NCBI GenBank assembly: GCA_002422395.1 | Contig: DIUY01000003.1 | Span: 1 to 29,800, forward strand | Length of the DNA stretch: 29,800 nt | Source: Methylococcaceae bacterium UBA6146 | Lineage (GTDB): Bacteria > Pseudomonadota > Gammaproteobacteria > Methylococcales > Methylomonadaceae | Direction of reading: 5' to 3' | Shown: piece by piece, positions 1 through 8,120 of the stretch | Numbering within the stretch: the first letter of the stretch is position 1 | Layout of the letters: every line of letters starts with the position of its first letter | Made by a program: the position numbers and the translations under genes | The notes under the pieces: generated by a model | What the model saw: the letters and a program-made list of their open reading frames with translations, nothing else | Told to the model about the DNA's origin: nothing | The model's database searches: none

Positions 1-75
1 CACCGCCGCGCCGCCCAATATCGGGTGCCGCCGGAGGCCGCCGCGCTTGGCCGTGGGTTTGCTTGGTGTGGTCAT
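1..75 (-). CDS. 5' end of a probable capsule-export inner-membrane protein (partial)
   Basis: A minus-strand reading frame starts at an ATG (73-75) that overlaps the stop codon of the upstream ATPase gene in the ATGA arrangement, and stays open to the window edge (25 codons, beginning MTTPSKPTAKRGG). The short, basic, Pro/Lys/Arg-rich start followed by a hydrophobic turn (HPILGGAAV) fits the cytoplasmic N-terminus of a KpsE/CtrB-type polysaccharide co-polymerase, which is the usual third partner of KpsM and KpsT. The start codon and the translational coupling are seen directly; the family assignment rests mostly on gene order, because too little of the protein is present. Confidence 0.5.
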   Translation of the reverse strand, partial: MTTPSKPTAKRGGLRRHPILGGAAV

Positions 76-737
76 TTCGGTAGGGTGTCTTTGTAGGCGT
101 TGAGGGCGTCGTTGATGTCGTCGAACCAATGTGCAGTGCCGTTGTTGAGCCAGATGCCGGCGGTGCAAAATTGTTTCAGTGTGCCTTCACCGTGCGAAAC
201 CATAATGAGGCTGGCATGGTCGGCTAGGTTTTTAAAGGCGTCTTGGGCTTTTTTCTTAAACGCGGCATCACCTGTCGAGGTCACTTCATCAGAGATGTAA
301 ACATCAAAGTCAAAGGCTAATGACAAGCCGAACTGCAACCTCGATTTCATGCCCGATGAGTAGGTTTTGATAGGCTCATCAAAAGAATCGCCCAGCTCTG
401 CAAAGTCTTGGATGTAGGCGATACGGTCAGCCATATCATCTTCGTGGCCGTGGATACGGCAGACAAATTTGGCATTTTGTCGGCCCGTGAGTGACATTTG
501 TAGGCCGCCGCCAAACCCCATTGGCCAGGAAACACGGCAACGCCGCTCGATATGCCCCCGATTGGGTTCGTCAACCCCGCCAATGAGTCGGAGCAGGGTG
601 GATTTTCCGGCGCCGTTGCACCCTACCAGCCCCACGCTAATTTTGGGGGGGATAACGAACGAGACGCCTTGCAATATCCATTTGCTTGGCCCGTGATCGG
701 TTTGATAGCGTTTGTATATATTGTCGACAATAATCAT
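72..737 (-). CDS. kpsT: Capsular polysaccharide ABC transporter ATP-binding protein (KpsT/CtrD type)
   Basis: This 221-residue protein is the nucleotide-binding subunit of an ABC exporter and would power movement of a finished polysaccharide across the inner membrane. Walker A is GCNGAGKST (residues 39-47), the ABC signature is SSGMKSRLQ (about 127-135), Walker B ends in VYISDE (about 145-150), and the switch histidine lies in MVSHGEGTLKQF. The length (about 220) and the SDE Walker B ending are typical of the KpsT/CtrD/BexA group, and there is no C-terminal glycan-binding extension of the kind found in O-antigen Wzt proteins. The ATG at 737 overlaps the permease stop by four bases and its own stop overlaps the next start, so the three genes are translationally coupled. 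Confidence 0.88.
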   Translation of the reverse strand: MIIVDNIYKRYQTDHGPSKWILQGVSFVIPPKISVGLVGCNGAGKSTLLRLIGGVDEPNRGHIERRCRVSWPMGFGGGLQMSLTGRQNAKFVCRIHGHEDDMADRIAYIQDFAELGDSFDEPIKTYSSGMKSRLQFGLSLAFDFDVYISDEVTSTGDAAFKKKAQDAFKNLADHASLIMVSHGEGTLKQFCTAGIWLNNGTAHWFDDINDALNAYKDTLPK

Positions 738-1546
738 CGCATTATGAGTTTTGTTGCAAAATGCCTATGTAAAGCTAAGCCCAGAAAAATGCTGGTGAGT
801 CCGAACTCGTAGAGATAGGCTATATCCAATTCGGGCATGGCATGGTAATAAGGGGATATGCCAACGCGTGCGGCTTCGACGCCATGGGCCAGCGGGTTAA
901 TTAACAGCCATTCACGGAATGATGCCGGCAAGCTGGACAAGGGGAAGATAACACCGGAGACCAAGTAAAGCGGGGTCATTGCAATATCAATAATTTTGCC
1001 TAGTTCGGAAACCAATTCGGTGATGACGGAGAGCACTAGACCATATCCGAGGCCGATTAGCCATAGACCAAAAAACGCCACGAAGACAGTTAGCGGGTCG
1101 TAGGGCAGGACGTCAATATTAAAAAATAGGGCGCCGACGCTTACGATAAGCGTTATCAGCAGCGATAAAAAACCTTCCAGGCAAGCGCGCACCAATACGG
1201 TGTCAACTGGTTTGACTTGCCGGTAGGTAAATAACGAGCCATTAGCGTTCAGGGCATTGCGTGCTTGTGTCCCGGTCCGCCTAAACATGGTGAAACTCAT
1301 CAGCCCCGCTATTAGCCAAGCACCGGTCTCTATGCCGTTGACTTCACGCATACGGATGAAGGTGAACAGAAGAATCATAAAAACAATTTGGATGACAGGC
1401 TCCAACAATAGCCATGCCCAAGCGGCCCGGCCAGCAGCGATACGGCTGACCGCCTCGCGCAAAAATAACGCCTTCCACACGGCAAATGTGATGCTCAAAT
1501 GGGATCTGGGTTTTTCGTAGGCGCATTTTATCATTTTATTTGCCAC
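734..1546 (-). CDS. kpsM: Capsular polysaccharide ABC transporter permease (KpsM type)
   Basis: This 270-residue integral membrane protein is an ABC-2 type permease, the channel partner of the downstream ATPase. After an amphipathic basic N-terminus it has about six hydrophobic helices (for example around residues 33-60, 65-85, 107-140, 145-170, 180-200 and 235-255). The FLREAVSRIAAGRAAWAWLL segment and the late LINPLAHGVEAARVG motif are characteristic of the KpsM/CtrC/BexB family, in which NP and E contribute to the transport core. The longest frame begins at GTG 1546 with GGAG ten bases upstream; an ATG at 1534 (MIKCAYEKP) is an alternative start without a clear ribosome-binding site. It is first in the visible exporter operon. 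Confidence 0.87.
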   Translation of the reverse strand: MANKMIKCAYEKPRSHLSITFAVWKALFLREAVSRIAAGRAAWAWLLLEPVIQIVFMILLFTFIRMREVNGIETGAWLIAGLMSFTMFRRTGTQARNALNANGSLFTYRQVKPVDTVLVRACLEGFLSLLITLIVSVGALFFNIDVLPYDPLTVFVAFFGLWLIGLGYGLVLSVITELVSELGKIIDIAMTPLYLVSGVIFPLSSLPASFREWLLINPLAHGVEAARVGISPYYHAMPELDIAYLYEFGLTSIFLGLALHRHFATKLIMR

Positions 1547-1680
1547 GTCATGGCGGCTCCGGTAGTGTCTATAAGTGCTCGGCTATGAGGCAAATTCATA
1601 TCCACTAGCTTGAAAAATAATATAACTGATGCCGATATCATGAGGCTAGGGATGATAATAATGGGGGAATTTACTGAATG

Positions 1681-1686
1681 ATTATA
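1681..1686 (-). promoter_or_regulatory. Candidate -10 box for the capsule-export operon
   Basis: A perfect TATAAT is read on the minus strand about 135 bases upstream of kpsM, in the AT-rich 1547-1927 intergenic stretch. The matching -35 region (TTTTTA or TTTTAC at 16-17 bases) is poor, so this is a weak prediction that would leave a long leader. Confidence 0.25.
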
Positions 1687-1722
1687 TAAAAATTCGGTGC
1701 TGGTAAAAATGGTAATGATATT

Positions 1723-1753
1723 GTGGAGTCAAAAACATGTTTTTTGACTCCAC
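1723..1753. repeat. 13-bp perfect inverted repeat between exbD and kpsM
   Basis: GTGGAGTCAAAAA (1723-1735) and its exact reverse complement (1741-1753) are separated by CATGT. The stem is GC-rich at its base and A/T at its tip, and no T-run follows outside the stem on either strand, so it is not a standard intrinsic terminator. It may be an operator, an RNA-level processing hairpin, or a terminator of unusual form between the exbD end and the kpsM start. Confidence 0.75.
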
Positions 1754-1783
1754 TGCCACTTAAACATTTGAATGTTTGCCACT
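1754..1783. repeat. Second palindrome bracketed by TGCCACT direct repeats
   Basis: AAACATT-TG-AATGTTT (1762-1777) is a 7-bp inverted repeat that directly follows the 1723-1753 palindrome. It is flanked by two copies of TGCCACT (1754-1760 and 1777-1783). The remainder of the 380-base intergenic region shows no gene. Confidence 0.6.
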
Positions 1784-1927
1784 ACCAAAAATTCTATCAC
1801 TAATATTCTGCATAAGAAAAAACAGCCACATACAAAACTTTGTTGAGTCTACCATGCCGCCATTAAAATCGGCAACGCCCCGCCAGATAGTGTTAATACA
1901 ATCACATTATGATTTGGATAAACGCCG

Positions 1928-2338
1928 CTATTGTTCTACGGTGACAAAAGACAGTTTTGCTATGCCTGCATGTTGTACGGTTGCCATGACTTGTGCAACT
2001 TTGTTATACGGGATGCTTTGATCGACGTAAAAGTGTACTGCGACTTCAGGATTTTTGCCAAGCGCTGTTTTCAAGGCATTTTCCAGTGCGTCAAGGCCGG
2101 TGATAACCTCCTTGTTTAACGTGATCTGCTTGTTTGCGTCTATGCTAAGTTGAAGCGGTTGGTCTTTAATTTCCGGCGTGGTTTCAGCCGTTTTTGGCAA
2201 CGCAACATTGACTGATTGCGTCACTAACGGTGCGGTCACCAACAAGATGATCACGAGCACCAGCATCACGTCGACTAGCGGGGTGACGTTGATTTCGCTC
2301 ATTGCACCTTGGTCTTCGGACTGTGGTTTAAACGCCAT
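1928..2338 (-). CDS. exbD: ExbD/TolR-family energy-transducing protein
   Basis: This 136-residue protein has a short cytoplasmic N-terminus, one membrane helix and a periplasmic domain. With ExbB it forms the proton-driven motor that energises TonB. The diagnostic segment is SEINVTPLVDVMLVLVIILL, in which the Asp of LVDVMLVL is the proton-carrying residue of the ExbD/TolR family. I chose ATG 2338 because AAGGTG lies six bases upstream; an in-frame GTG at 2347 sits inside that ribosome-binding site. The start overlaps the end of exbB by 11 bases, so the genes are coupled. No convincing terminator follows; the long hairpin at 1723-1753 is about 175 bases further on. Confidence 0.93.
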   Translation of the reverse strand: MAFKPQSEDQGAMSEINVTPLVDVMLVLVIILLVTAPLVTQSVNVALPKTAETTPEIKDQPLQLSIDANKQITLNKEVITGLDALENALKTALGKNPEVAVHFYVDQSIPYNKVAQVMATVQHAGIAKLSFVTVEQ

Positions 2339-3002
2339 GGCTTTCACCTTGGTTATCGTCAGTTAAGGCGACATGTATAAAGCTGACCACGAAGTTTTCC
2401 AGGCCGATGCGTTGGTGGCGCACTCGCCGCAAGAAAAAGTTGTATGCCAGTACGGCCGGCACCGCAACAGCAATGCCTATCGCGGTGGCGACCAACGCAT
2501 CGCCGATAGGGCCGGCAACCACATCCAGGCTGGTTGAGCCGCTTGCGGTGATTTCGTGCATTGCGTGCATGATGCCAAGCACGGTGCCAAACAAGCCAAC
2601 AAACGGTGCGGTGCTGCCAATGCTGGCCAGCATGGTCAAGCCATTTTCCATCGTGTGCTGTTCTTTTTGCATTTGCTCAAGCAAGGCTTGCTCCAGCAAA
2701 TCTACCGGTACGCCTTTAAATTTAAGGCTTTTTCCTTCCGCTTGCCGATTTTCGGTTAACCATCTGAAACCTTGTTGGGCGATACGGGCTTGCGGACCTT
2801 TGGTTGTTTGCATGGCTACAGTTTCGGCTTCAGGCAGATCGGGGGCATCCCAAAATAGCTTGGTGAAGCGCTGGTTATCATAACTATTTTTGGTAAATTG
2901 CCAGATTTTATAAAAAATCAGGGTCCACGTTATAACGGAAAAAGCCAGTAAAGTGTACAGCGTGCCATCGATAACCAGCGATGGAGAAAAAGTGTCGGAC
3001 AT
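2328..3002 (-). CDS. exbB: ExbB/TolQ/MotA-family proton channel protein
   Basis: This 224-residue inner-membrane protein forms the pentameric stator around ExbD. It has an N-terminal membrane helix (about 15-35), a large cytoplasmic segment, then two helices (about 120-145 and 160-185). The segment GSTAPFVGLFGTVLGIMHAM and the following GPIGDALVATAIGIAVAVPA are the hallmark of the ExbB/TolQ family, with the conserved Thr lining the proton path. The ATG at 3002 follows AAAGGA at good spacing inside a 12-base gap after tonB. Its position between tonB and exbD supports a TonB role over the Tol-Pal role, since no tolA, tolB or pal is present. Confidence 0.93.
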   Translation of the reverse strand: MSDTFSPSLVIDGTLYTLLAFSVITWTLIFYKIWQFTKNSYDNQRFTKLFWDAPDLPEAETVAMQTTKGPQARIAQQGFRWLTENRQAEGKSLKFKGVPVDLLEQALLEQMQKEQHTMENGLTMLASIGSTAPFVGLFGTVLGIMHAMHEITASGSTSLDVVAGPIGDALVATAIGIAVAVPAVLAYNFFLRRVRHQRIGLENFVVSFIHVALTDDNQGESHGV

Positions 3003-3014
3003 TATTTTTCCTTT

Positions 3015-3854
3015 CTATTTGTCGAGTTTAAATTCAAAAAGTTTGGTTGCCATTCGTGCTTGGCCGGTATTGCCTACAGTAAAACGTGATTGCTTGGCAT
3101 TGGCAATGGCTGCCTCATCCAGTGTGCTATGGCCGCTGCTGCGTTCTATTGTTATGTTTTCAGCATGCCCGTCTGGTGCAAGCTGCAATTTTAATAACAC
3201 GCTGCCTTCCCAGCCCCGGCGCTGGGCAATGGTAGGGTATTTGATTTTTGGGCAAGATACGCAGGTTGCATAACCCTTTTCTTTAGCTGCGGGCGCTGTT
3301 TTTTCTGCCGATATGGCTGCTTTGGTGGCAGGCACCGGACTTTGCTTATCTTTCGCCCCCGCTTCTGGCGTTGGCGGCAAGGGTACGGGCTTGAAAACGG
3401 GCGGGGGTGCAACGGCTGTGGATTCAGGTAACTCCGCCTTGGCGTGGTTAATAGGCGGTTTTTTTTTGGCTAACGGTAGCTTGGCAGGCGCTGTTTTCAA
3501 CTTAACCGGTTTGCTGATGACAGGCGCTATTTTAGGTGGCGGTGCTTTTTTTTCTACTACGACGGGCGCTGGTTTTTTTTCTGGCTTGGGCGTAGCAAGC
3601 AATGCGACTTCGATCATCACAGGTTTTATTTTGGCGGGCAACGCGCTGGGTTTCAGCAATGCCAGCGCTAGCCACACATGGAGCAGCGCCACTAACACCG
3701 ACAGTAAAATACCCATGGCATAAGCCCGGTCTTCTGCCATAAAAAAGGCTAGCAGAGTGTTAATTTTGGTGATTAGCGGATGTGTATGACATCTGCCAAA
3801 GACGTAAAGGCCTGAGCGGTTTGTACGATCCTTGCCGCCTTTAAAAAAAACCAT
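3015..3854 (-). CDS. tonB: TonB-family energy transducer
   Basis: This 279-residue protein couples the ExbB-ExbD motor to outer-membrane TonB-dependent receptors. A single membrane anchor (about 48-66, MGILLSVLVALLHVWLALALL region) is followed by a long Pro/Lys/Ala-rich periplasmic linker (about 75-200) and a C-terminal TonB domain (about 205-279) with YPTIAQRRGWEGSV and the SSGHSTLDEAAI stretch. The cytoplasmic N-terminus is unusually long. ATG 3854 is preceded by AAAGGTAG, so it is plausible, but ATG 3740 (MAEDRAYAMG) would give a more conventional protein with a weaker ribosome site. A CVSC pair just before the TonB domain could form a disulfide. It is the first gene of the tonB-exbB-exbD operon. 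Confidence 0.9.
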   Translation of the reverse strand: MVFFKGGKDRTNRSGLYVFGRCHTHPLITKINTLLAFFMAEDRAYAMGILLSVLVALLHVWLALALLKPSALPAKIKPVMIEVALLATPKPEKKPAPVVVEKKAPPPKIAPVISKPVKLKTAPAKLPLAKKKPPINHAKAELPESTAVAPPPVFKPVPLPPTPEAGAKDKQSPVPATKAAISAEKTAPAAKEKGYATCVSCPKIKYPTIAQRRGWEGSVLLKLQLAPDGHAENITIERSSGHSTLDEAAIANAKQSRFTVGNTGQARMATKLFEFKLDK

Positions 3855-3888
3855 GGAAACTACCTTTATAATTAAGCAGGGTTAAGGG

Positions 3889-3921
3889 TGGCACATTAAG
3901 TTTTGGAACAACATTGTGCCA
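3889..3921. repeat. TGGCACA / TGTGCCA inverted repeat in the tonB leader
   Basis: Two 7-base arms (3889-3895 and 3915-3921) are exact reverse complements with 19 bases between them. They lie 35-67 bases upstream of the tonB start, in the divergent region shared with the lipoprotein gene at 4036. They could be a regulator binding site; no Fur-box match was seen. Confidence 0.4.
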
Positions 3922-3989
3922 GCCGTGTCGGAAAGGGGGTATTTTAGCGTTATTTTTCCAGCGAACTATACAACAGATGTGCCTGGCTT

Positions 3990-4004
3990 GTGCTTTAATA
4001 GCAC
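3990..4004. repeat. GTGCT-TTAAT-AGCAC palindrome upstream of the lipoprotein gene
   Basis: A perfect 5-bp inverted repeat with an AT centre sits 32 bases before the ATG at 4036. It is a possible operator or part of a promoter, supported only by symmetry and position. Confidence 0.3.
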
Positions 4005-4035
4005 GGTACTTTTCTTTTAAAGAGGATCCAACCCA

Positions 4036-4389
4036 ATGAATTTTAATATTTTTTGCTCTACATATTATGGCGGAGCGCAACGTAAGCCCTGCCAACTCCT
4101 CATTATAGGGATGCTTTTGCTGGCTTCAGGTTGCGCGTCTATCGGCCATCAGTTTCCGGCCGGTCAGGTGTCATCTATCCGCATTGGCGAAACCACCCAG
4201 AATGATATTTATACAATGTTTGGTGCGCCGTGGCGCACGGGATTGGACAATGGGATGAAAACATGGACTTACGGCGATTATCACTACAACCTTTTTAGTG
4301 ACAACAGTGCTGAAGATTTAGTCATCAAATTCGATAAGCGTAGCGTCGTCAGCTCATTCACTTATAACACCAGTAAGCGTTCCAAGTAA
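4036..4389 (+). CDS. BamE/SmpA-OmlA-like outer-membrane lipoprotein
   Basis: This 117-residue protein has a basic n-region (RK at 16-17), a hydrophobic stretch and a lipobox LASGC with the modified cysteine at residue 33, so it should be a lipoprotein. The mature part carries the SmpA/OmlA fold pattern: IRIGETTQNDIYTMFGAPWRTG, then an aromatic strand MKTWTYGDYHYNLF and DLVIKFDKRSVVSSF. BamE itself helps the Bam complex fold outer-membrane proteins, but many short lipoproteins share this domain, so this may be a paralogue. AGAGGA lies about 11 bases before the ATG. It is divergent from tonB and convergent with the next gene. No hydrophobic domain besides the signal is present. Confidence 0.75.
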   Translation: MNFNIFCSTYYGGAQRKPCQLLIIGMLLLASGCASIGHQFPAGQVSSIRIGETTQNDIYTMFGAPWRTGLDNGMKTWTYGDYHYNLFSDNSAEDLVIKFDKRSVVSSFTYNTSKRSK

Positions 4390-4408
4390 TCACAATTAAT
4401 TATTTGGC

Positions 4409-6013
4409 TCACGGGGCGCTTATCATTGCTAAAGCGACTGCTTCGGCAACCTTAATGCCATCTACCGCCGCTGACAGTATGCCACCCGCATAACCCGCAC
4501 CTTCACCGGCCGGATACAACCCTTGGGTGTTAATGCTTTGAAAAGCCTCATTGCGTTTGATTCGGATAGGTGAAGATGTGCGGGTTTCGACACCTGTCAG
4601 CACCGCATCGTTCATGGCAAAACCGGGAATTTTTTTATCGAAGGCTGGCAGGGCTTCGCGCAGTGCGGCTATTGCATAATCGGGCAAGGCGCTTGCCAAA
4701 TCGCCCAAACGCACACCAGGGGTATAAGAAGGCAGCACAGCACCAAACGCAGTGGACGGACGGTTGGCGAGAAAGTCGCCGACTAACTGCCCAGGCGCCT
4801 GATAATTTTCACCGCCCAATTTAAAGGCGTGGGCTTCTAGCTGGCGTTGAAAACCGATGCCCGCCAAAGGGTGTCCTGGATAATCATCGGGGGTGATGCC
4901 AACGACTATACCGCTGTTGGCGTTGCGTTCGTTGCGTGAGTATTGGCTCATGCCGTTAGTCACCACATGCCCCGCCTCAGAAGTTGCCGCAACCACGGTC
5001 CCGCCCGGACACATACAGAAGCTGTATACCGAACGCCCATTATGGCAGTGATGAACCAGCTTGTAATCCGCCGCCCCTAACTTAGGGTGTCCGGCATTGT
5101 CACCAAACATGCAGGCGTCTATCAGCGATTGCGGGTGCTCGATACGAAAACCTATTGAAAAGGGCTTGGCTTCAATATACACGCCGCGCCCGTAAAGCAT
5201 TTTAAACGTGTCGCGGGCGCTATGCCCGACCGCCAGCACAACATGGCGGGTTGCAATGGCAGTGCCGTCCGCGAGTTTTACACCGCGCACCTGCCCGCCG
5301 TCAATATCGACATCATCAACACGGCTTTGAAAATGTATTTCGCCGCCTAGCGCTTCGATAGTGGCCCGGATTTGTTCAACCATTGAAACCAGCCGGAAAG
5401 TGCCGATATGCGGTTTGCTCACATAAAGGATTTCTGTCGGCGCACCGGCTTTGACAAATTCGTTCAAGACCTTGCGGCCATAATGGTTGGGGTCTTTGAT
5501 GCGGGTGTAAAGCTTGCCGTCAGAAAATGTACCCGCGCCGCCTTCACCGAATTGGACGTTGGATTCGGGATTAAACACGCTTTTGCGCCAAAGGCCAAAG
5601 GTATCTTTAGTGCGTTCACGGACTTCTTTCCCGCGTTCCAAAATAATCGGTCTAAAACCCATTTGCGCCAGAACCAGGCCGGCAAACAGTCCGCACGGGC
5701 CGGTACCGATGATGACGGGCCGGTCAGTCAGATTGTTAGGGGCTGCGCCGACAAAACGGTATGTGCAATCGGGGGTTAGGGAAATCTGCGGGGCGTTGTT
5801 AAGCCGGGCCAAAACAGCATGTTCATCAGTCACCTCAGCATCAACGGTATACACCATATTAACCGCATTTTTTTTGCGGGCGTCATAGCCTTGCCGACAG
5901 ATGCTATAAGTGACCAATTGCTCGTCACTAATGCCTAGGCGTTCAACCAGCATGGTGCGAAAGTCCTCTTCAGTGTGGGCAAGCGGGAGTTTAAGTTCGG
6001 TGATTCTTAGCAT
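4409..6013 (-). CDS. FAD-dependent dehydrogenase (uncharacterised COG2509-type)
   Basis: This 534-residue soluble flavoprotein has a small N-terminal alpha/beta domain (1-95), then a Rossmann dinucleotide fold with IIGTGPCGLFAGLVLAQMG (101-119) and the acidic strand end ILERG. A second FAD-contact motif is RHVVLAVGHSARDTF, and the C-terminal flavin loop reads LYPAGEGAGYAGGILSAA. The FGEGGAGTFSDGKLYTR segment and the CMCPGGTVV motif are typical of a widely conserved but biochemically undefined group annotated as NAD(P)/FAD-dependent oxidoreductase. The substrate is unknown. No partner gene is coupled to it: 115 bases separate it from regA, and it converges with the lipoprotein gene on its other side. 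No truncation is apparent. Confidence 0.85.
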   Translation of the reverse strand: MLRITELKLPLAHTEEDFRTMLVERLGISDEQLVTYSICRQGYDARKKNAVNMVYTVDAEVTDEHAVLARLNNAPQISLTPDCTYRFVGAAPNNLTDRPVIIGTGPCGLFAGLVLAQMGFRPIILERGKEVRERTKDTFGLWRKSVFNPESNVQFGEGGAGTFSDGKLYTRIKDPNHYGRKVLNEFVKAGAPTEILYVSKPHIGTFRLVSMVEQIRATIEALGGEIHFQSRVDDVDIDGGQVRGVKLADGTAIATRHVVLAVGHSARDTFKMLYGRGVYIEAKPFSIGFRIEHPQSLIDACMFGDNAGHPKLGAADYKLVHHCHNGRSVYSFCMCPGGTVVAATSEAGHVVTNGMSQYSRNERNANSGIVVGITPDDYPGHPLAGIGFQRQLEAHAFKLGGENYQAPGQLVGDFLANRPSTAFGAVLPSYTPGVRLGDLASALPDYAIAALREALPAFDKKIPGFAMNDAVLTGVETRTSSPIRIKRNEAFQSINTQGLYPAGEGAGYAGGILSAAVDGIKVAEAVALAMISAP

Positions 6014-6128
6014 GGACGGTAATTAAATAAGATTTGGTTAGCAGTGAGCAACAAGCATATCCGCACCCATAGCTGGCGACATGCGGGCATGGCTTTTAGT
6101 GGGGGGAAAGGATTTTAAGGCGGTAAAG

Positions 6129-6677
6129 CTATTCTCTGACGGGTTTTTTATCCAGCTTTCTTTGCAGGGTGCGCCGGTGCATGTTTAACGCCCTAGCCGC
6201 AGCAGAAATGTTGCCGTCATACTGCATCAGCACTTTTTGTAGATGCTCCCACTCCAGCCGTTTGACAGATAAGGGCGTGTCACTGATCTGGACGGACGAA
6301 TCACCCTCGTTTTTATTGAGCGCATTGACAATTTCGTCGGCATTGGCCGGTTTGGTCAAATAATGCGTGGCGCCTAATTTAATGGCTTCGACTGCCGTGG
6401 CAATACTGGCAAAGCCGGTCAGCATGACAATTTGGGTGTTGTCATCCAGTGAGATCAGTTTTTTGACCAGTTCCAATCCAGATTCGTAGCCGATACGCAA
6501 ATCAATGACGGCAAATTCGGGCAAGCTTTGTTCGGCAAGTTCGATGCCCTCGGACACATTGTACGCAACAAGGACTTCATAATTGCGTTTTTCCAACGCG
6601 CTTTTTAATACCTTGCAAAACGTTTCATCGTCATCCACTAACAATAAGCGCGGCTTGTCCAAATCCTGATTCGTCAT
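6129..6677 (-). CDS. regA: RegA/PrrA/ActR-type redox response regulator
   Basis: This 182-residue protein has a receiver domain (about 8-125) and a short Fis-like helix-turn-helix (about 150-180). The acidic pocket is LVDDDETF, the phosphorylated residue should be Asp59 in AVIDLRIGYESG, the switch Thr is in MLTGFASI, and the conserved Lys is in YLTKPAN. The C-terminal helix-turn-helix DGNISAAARALNMHRRTLQR is close to the near-invariant RegA/PrrA/ActR DNA-binding helix. Length matches the family (about 180-185) and there is no AAA+ domain between receiver and DNA-binding domain. It starts 47 bases inside the end of regB, so the pair is co-translated. In this family the regulator adjusts respiration, carbon and electron-sink genes to redox state. 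Confidence 0.92.
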   Translation of the reverse strand: MTNQDLDKPRLLLVDDDETFCKVLKSALEKRNYEVLVAYNVSEGIELAEQSLPEFAVIDLRIGYESGLELVKKLISLDDNTQIVMLTGFASIATAVEAIKLGATHYLTKPANADEIVNALNKNEGDSSVQISDTPLSVKRLEWEHLQKVLMQYDGNISAAARALNMHRRTLQRKLDKKPVRE

Positions 6678-8043
6678 TTTTATTCTCGGTATTTAAAGTG
6701 GGCAGGGAAATTTCCACGCAAGCCCCGCCTGTGTCATGGTTGTAAAGGCTAATTTTACCGCCTAAGCGATTAATCGTGGAATACGTTAAAAACAAGCCCA
6801 CACCCAAGCCGCGCTTTTTGCTGATGACCGGCTGTTTGCCGGCCAGGTCGGCAAGCTCGGACGGCAAACCGGGGCCAAAGTCGCGGATTTTGAGGGTCGC
6901 CTCATCCAAATCCCAAGTGGCATGAAATTCGATGCCTTTTTCAGGTTGCGTTGCTTCGGCGGCATTATTAAGGATGTTAATAATGGAGTGTGTCAGTGTG
7001 CGTTCGGCGATAATTTTTGCCTCTGCGGCAACATAAGGATCAATAAAAAAATTAAGCTTGGCGGCCGGTTTGTGGGTGCGCCACTGTTTGATAACATCGT
7101 CAATATAATCCATCAACAGCATCACCCGCCCCGATTCGGCCCGCATTTCCCCGGCAGAAGCCGACATGACCGACAAGGCTTCTTTGCAGCGCTCGATTTG
7201 CTGCTGCATGATCAGGGTTTTTTCATGTAGGTCAGGGAAGCGATGGATAGGGTACTCCTGCTCCAGCTCGTGGGCGACTATAGCCATAGTGCCCAATGGG
7301 GTGCCCATGTCATGGGCGGCGCTCGCGGCTAACGTACCTAGTGCGACAACTCGCTCATCCCGTAAGGCGCTTTCCCGGGCGTCAGCCAGGTTACGTTCCT
7401 GAATCCTGAGGGCTATTGCCAATTCGACGACAAAAAATGCGACTAATCCCGCGCTGAACACAAACCCAAACCACATGCCAAAAATATGCAGATTAAAATA
7501 ATGCCGGTCACTCATCGCATGGGCTTGCTGCAACATTTCGTGATTGGCCATATTGGTCATTGAATATAAAGTTTGCGGCGTGGGCGAGTGCGGCTCTATG
7601 GCGGGCAAAGGGATATTAAACGCCATTAAGACGGTATATAGCGATGTGGTCAAGATAACCATATACCAAGCATACGATTGGGGCAGCATAATGGCGGAGA
7701 TAATGACCGGCAACAAGAACACCCAAATAATGGGGTTGGATGCACCTCCCGTCAGATAAAGCAATAAGGCAATCGCGACGACATCAATGATTAGCTGGGC
7801 AAAAAGTTCAGTTTCAGTGATTGGCTCTGGGGCTTGCAAACGTATTGAGGTATAAATGTTGACTGCAATAATTAGTAACACAACTAGCCAAAGCTGTTGT
7901 TCGGGTAAGCGGATGTTAAGTCCGTAAGTGGACAAAAAAATCAGCAAAGACTCACTGAATATCATTAAGTTTCTTAAAATAAACAACCATTTTAGGTTTT
8001 GTCTGGCAGAAAACTCGGACTTTGGGGAAACGTGTGAAAGCAT
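6631..8043 (-). CDS. regB: RegB/PrrB-type redox-sensing histidine kinase
   Basis: This 470-residue membrane kinase has six hydrophobic helices in residues about 15-210, an H-box and a C-terminal ATPase domain. The ubiquinone-binding signature of RegB (GGxxNP) is present as GGASNPI at 99-105. The phosphorylated His is His244 in AHDMGTPL, and the redox-active cysteine of the family is Cys286 in QIERCKEAL. ATP-binding boxes are NILNNAAEA (N), RDFGPGLP (G1) and GLGVGLFLTYS (G2). It therefore retains both known redox inputs. regA overlaps its 3' end. No strong ribosome site precedes ATG 8043. A RegA-box-like palindrome lies about 80 bases upstream. No senC/prrC gene lies beside it, in contrast to the classical alphaproteobacterial locus. 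Confidence 0.92.
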   Translation of the reverse strand: MLSHVSPKSEFSARQNLKWLFILRNLMIFSESLLIFLSTYGLNIRLPEQQLWLVVLLIIAVNIYTSIRLQAPEPITETELFAQLIIDVVAIALLLYLTGGASNPIIWVFLLPVIISAIMLPQSYAWYMVILTTSLYTVLMAFNIPLPAIEPHSPTPQTLYSMTNMANHEMLQQAHAMSDRHYFNLHIFGMWFGFVFSAGLVAFFVVELAIALRIQERNLADARESALRDERVVALGTLAASAAHDMGTPLGTMAIVAHELEQEYPIHRFPDLHEKTLIMQQQIERCKEALSVMSASAGEMRAESGRVMLLMDYIDDVIKQWRTHKPAAKLNFFIDPYVAAEAKIIAERTLTHSIINILNNAAEATQPEKGIEFHATWDLDEATLKIRDFGPGLPSELADLAGKQPVISKKRGLGVGLFLTYSTINRLGGKISLYNHDTGGACVEISLPTLNTENKNDESGFGQAALIVSG

Positions 8044-8120
8044 GTTTTTACTGGGCCAAATTAATAAACGGGGCGTGTCGATTTATAAATTGACAATGCA
8101 AGTGGATTTATGAAGGCAAC

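Noticed and set aside
3907..3921. Sigma-54-like TGGCAC ... TTG upstream of tonB on the minus strand
   Set aside because: The spacing between the -24 and -12 elements is one base short and the -12 GC is GT, so the match is not good enough.
6014..6128. Possible small gene between the FAD dehydrogenase and regA
   Set aside because: No start codon with a ribosome site and an adequate open frame was found; no hairpin terminator is evident either.
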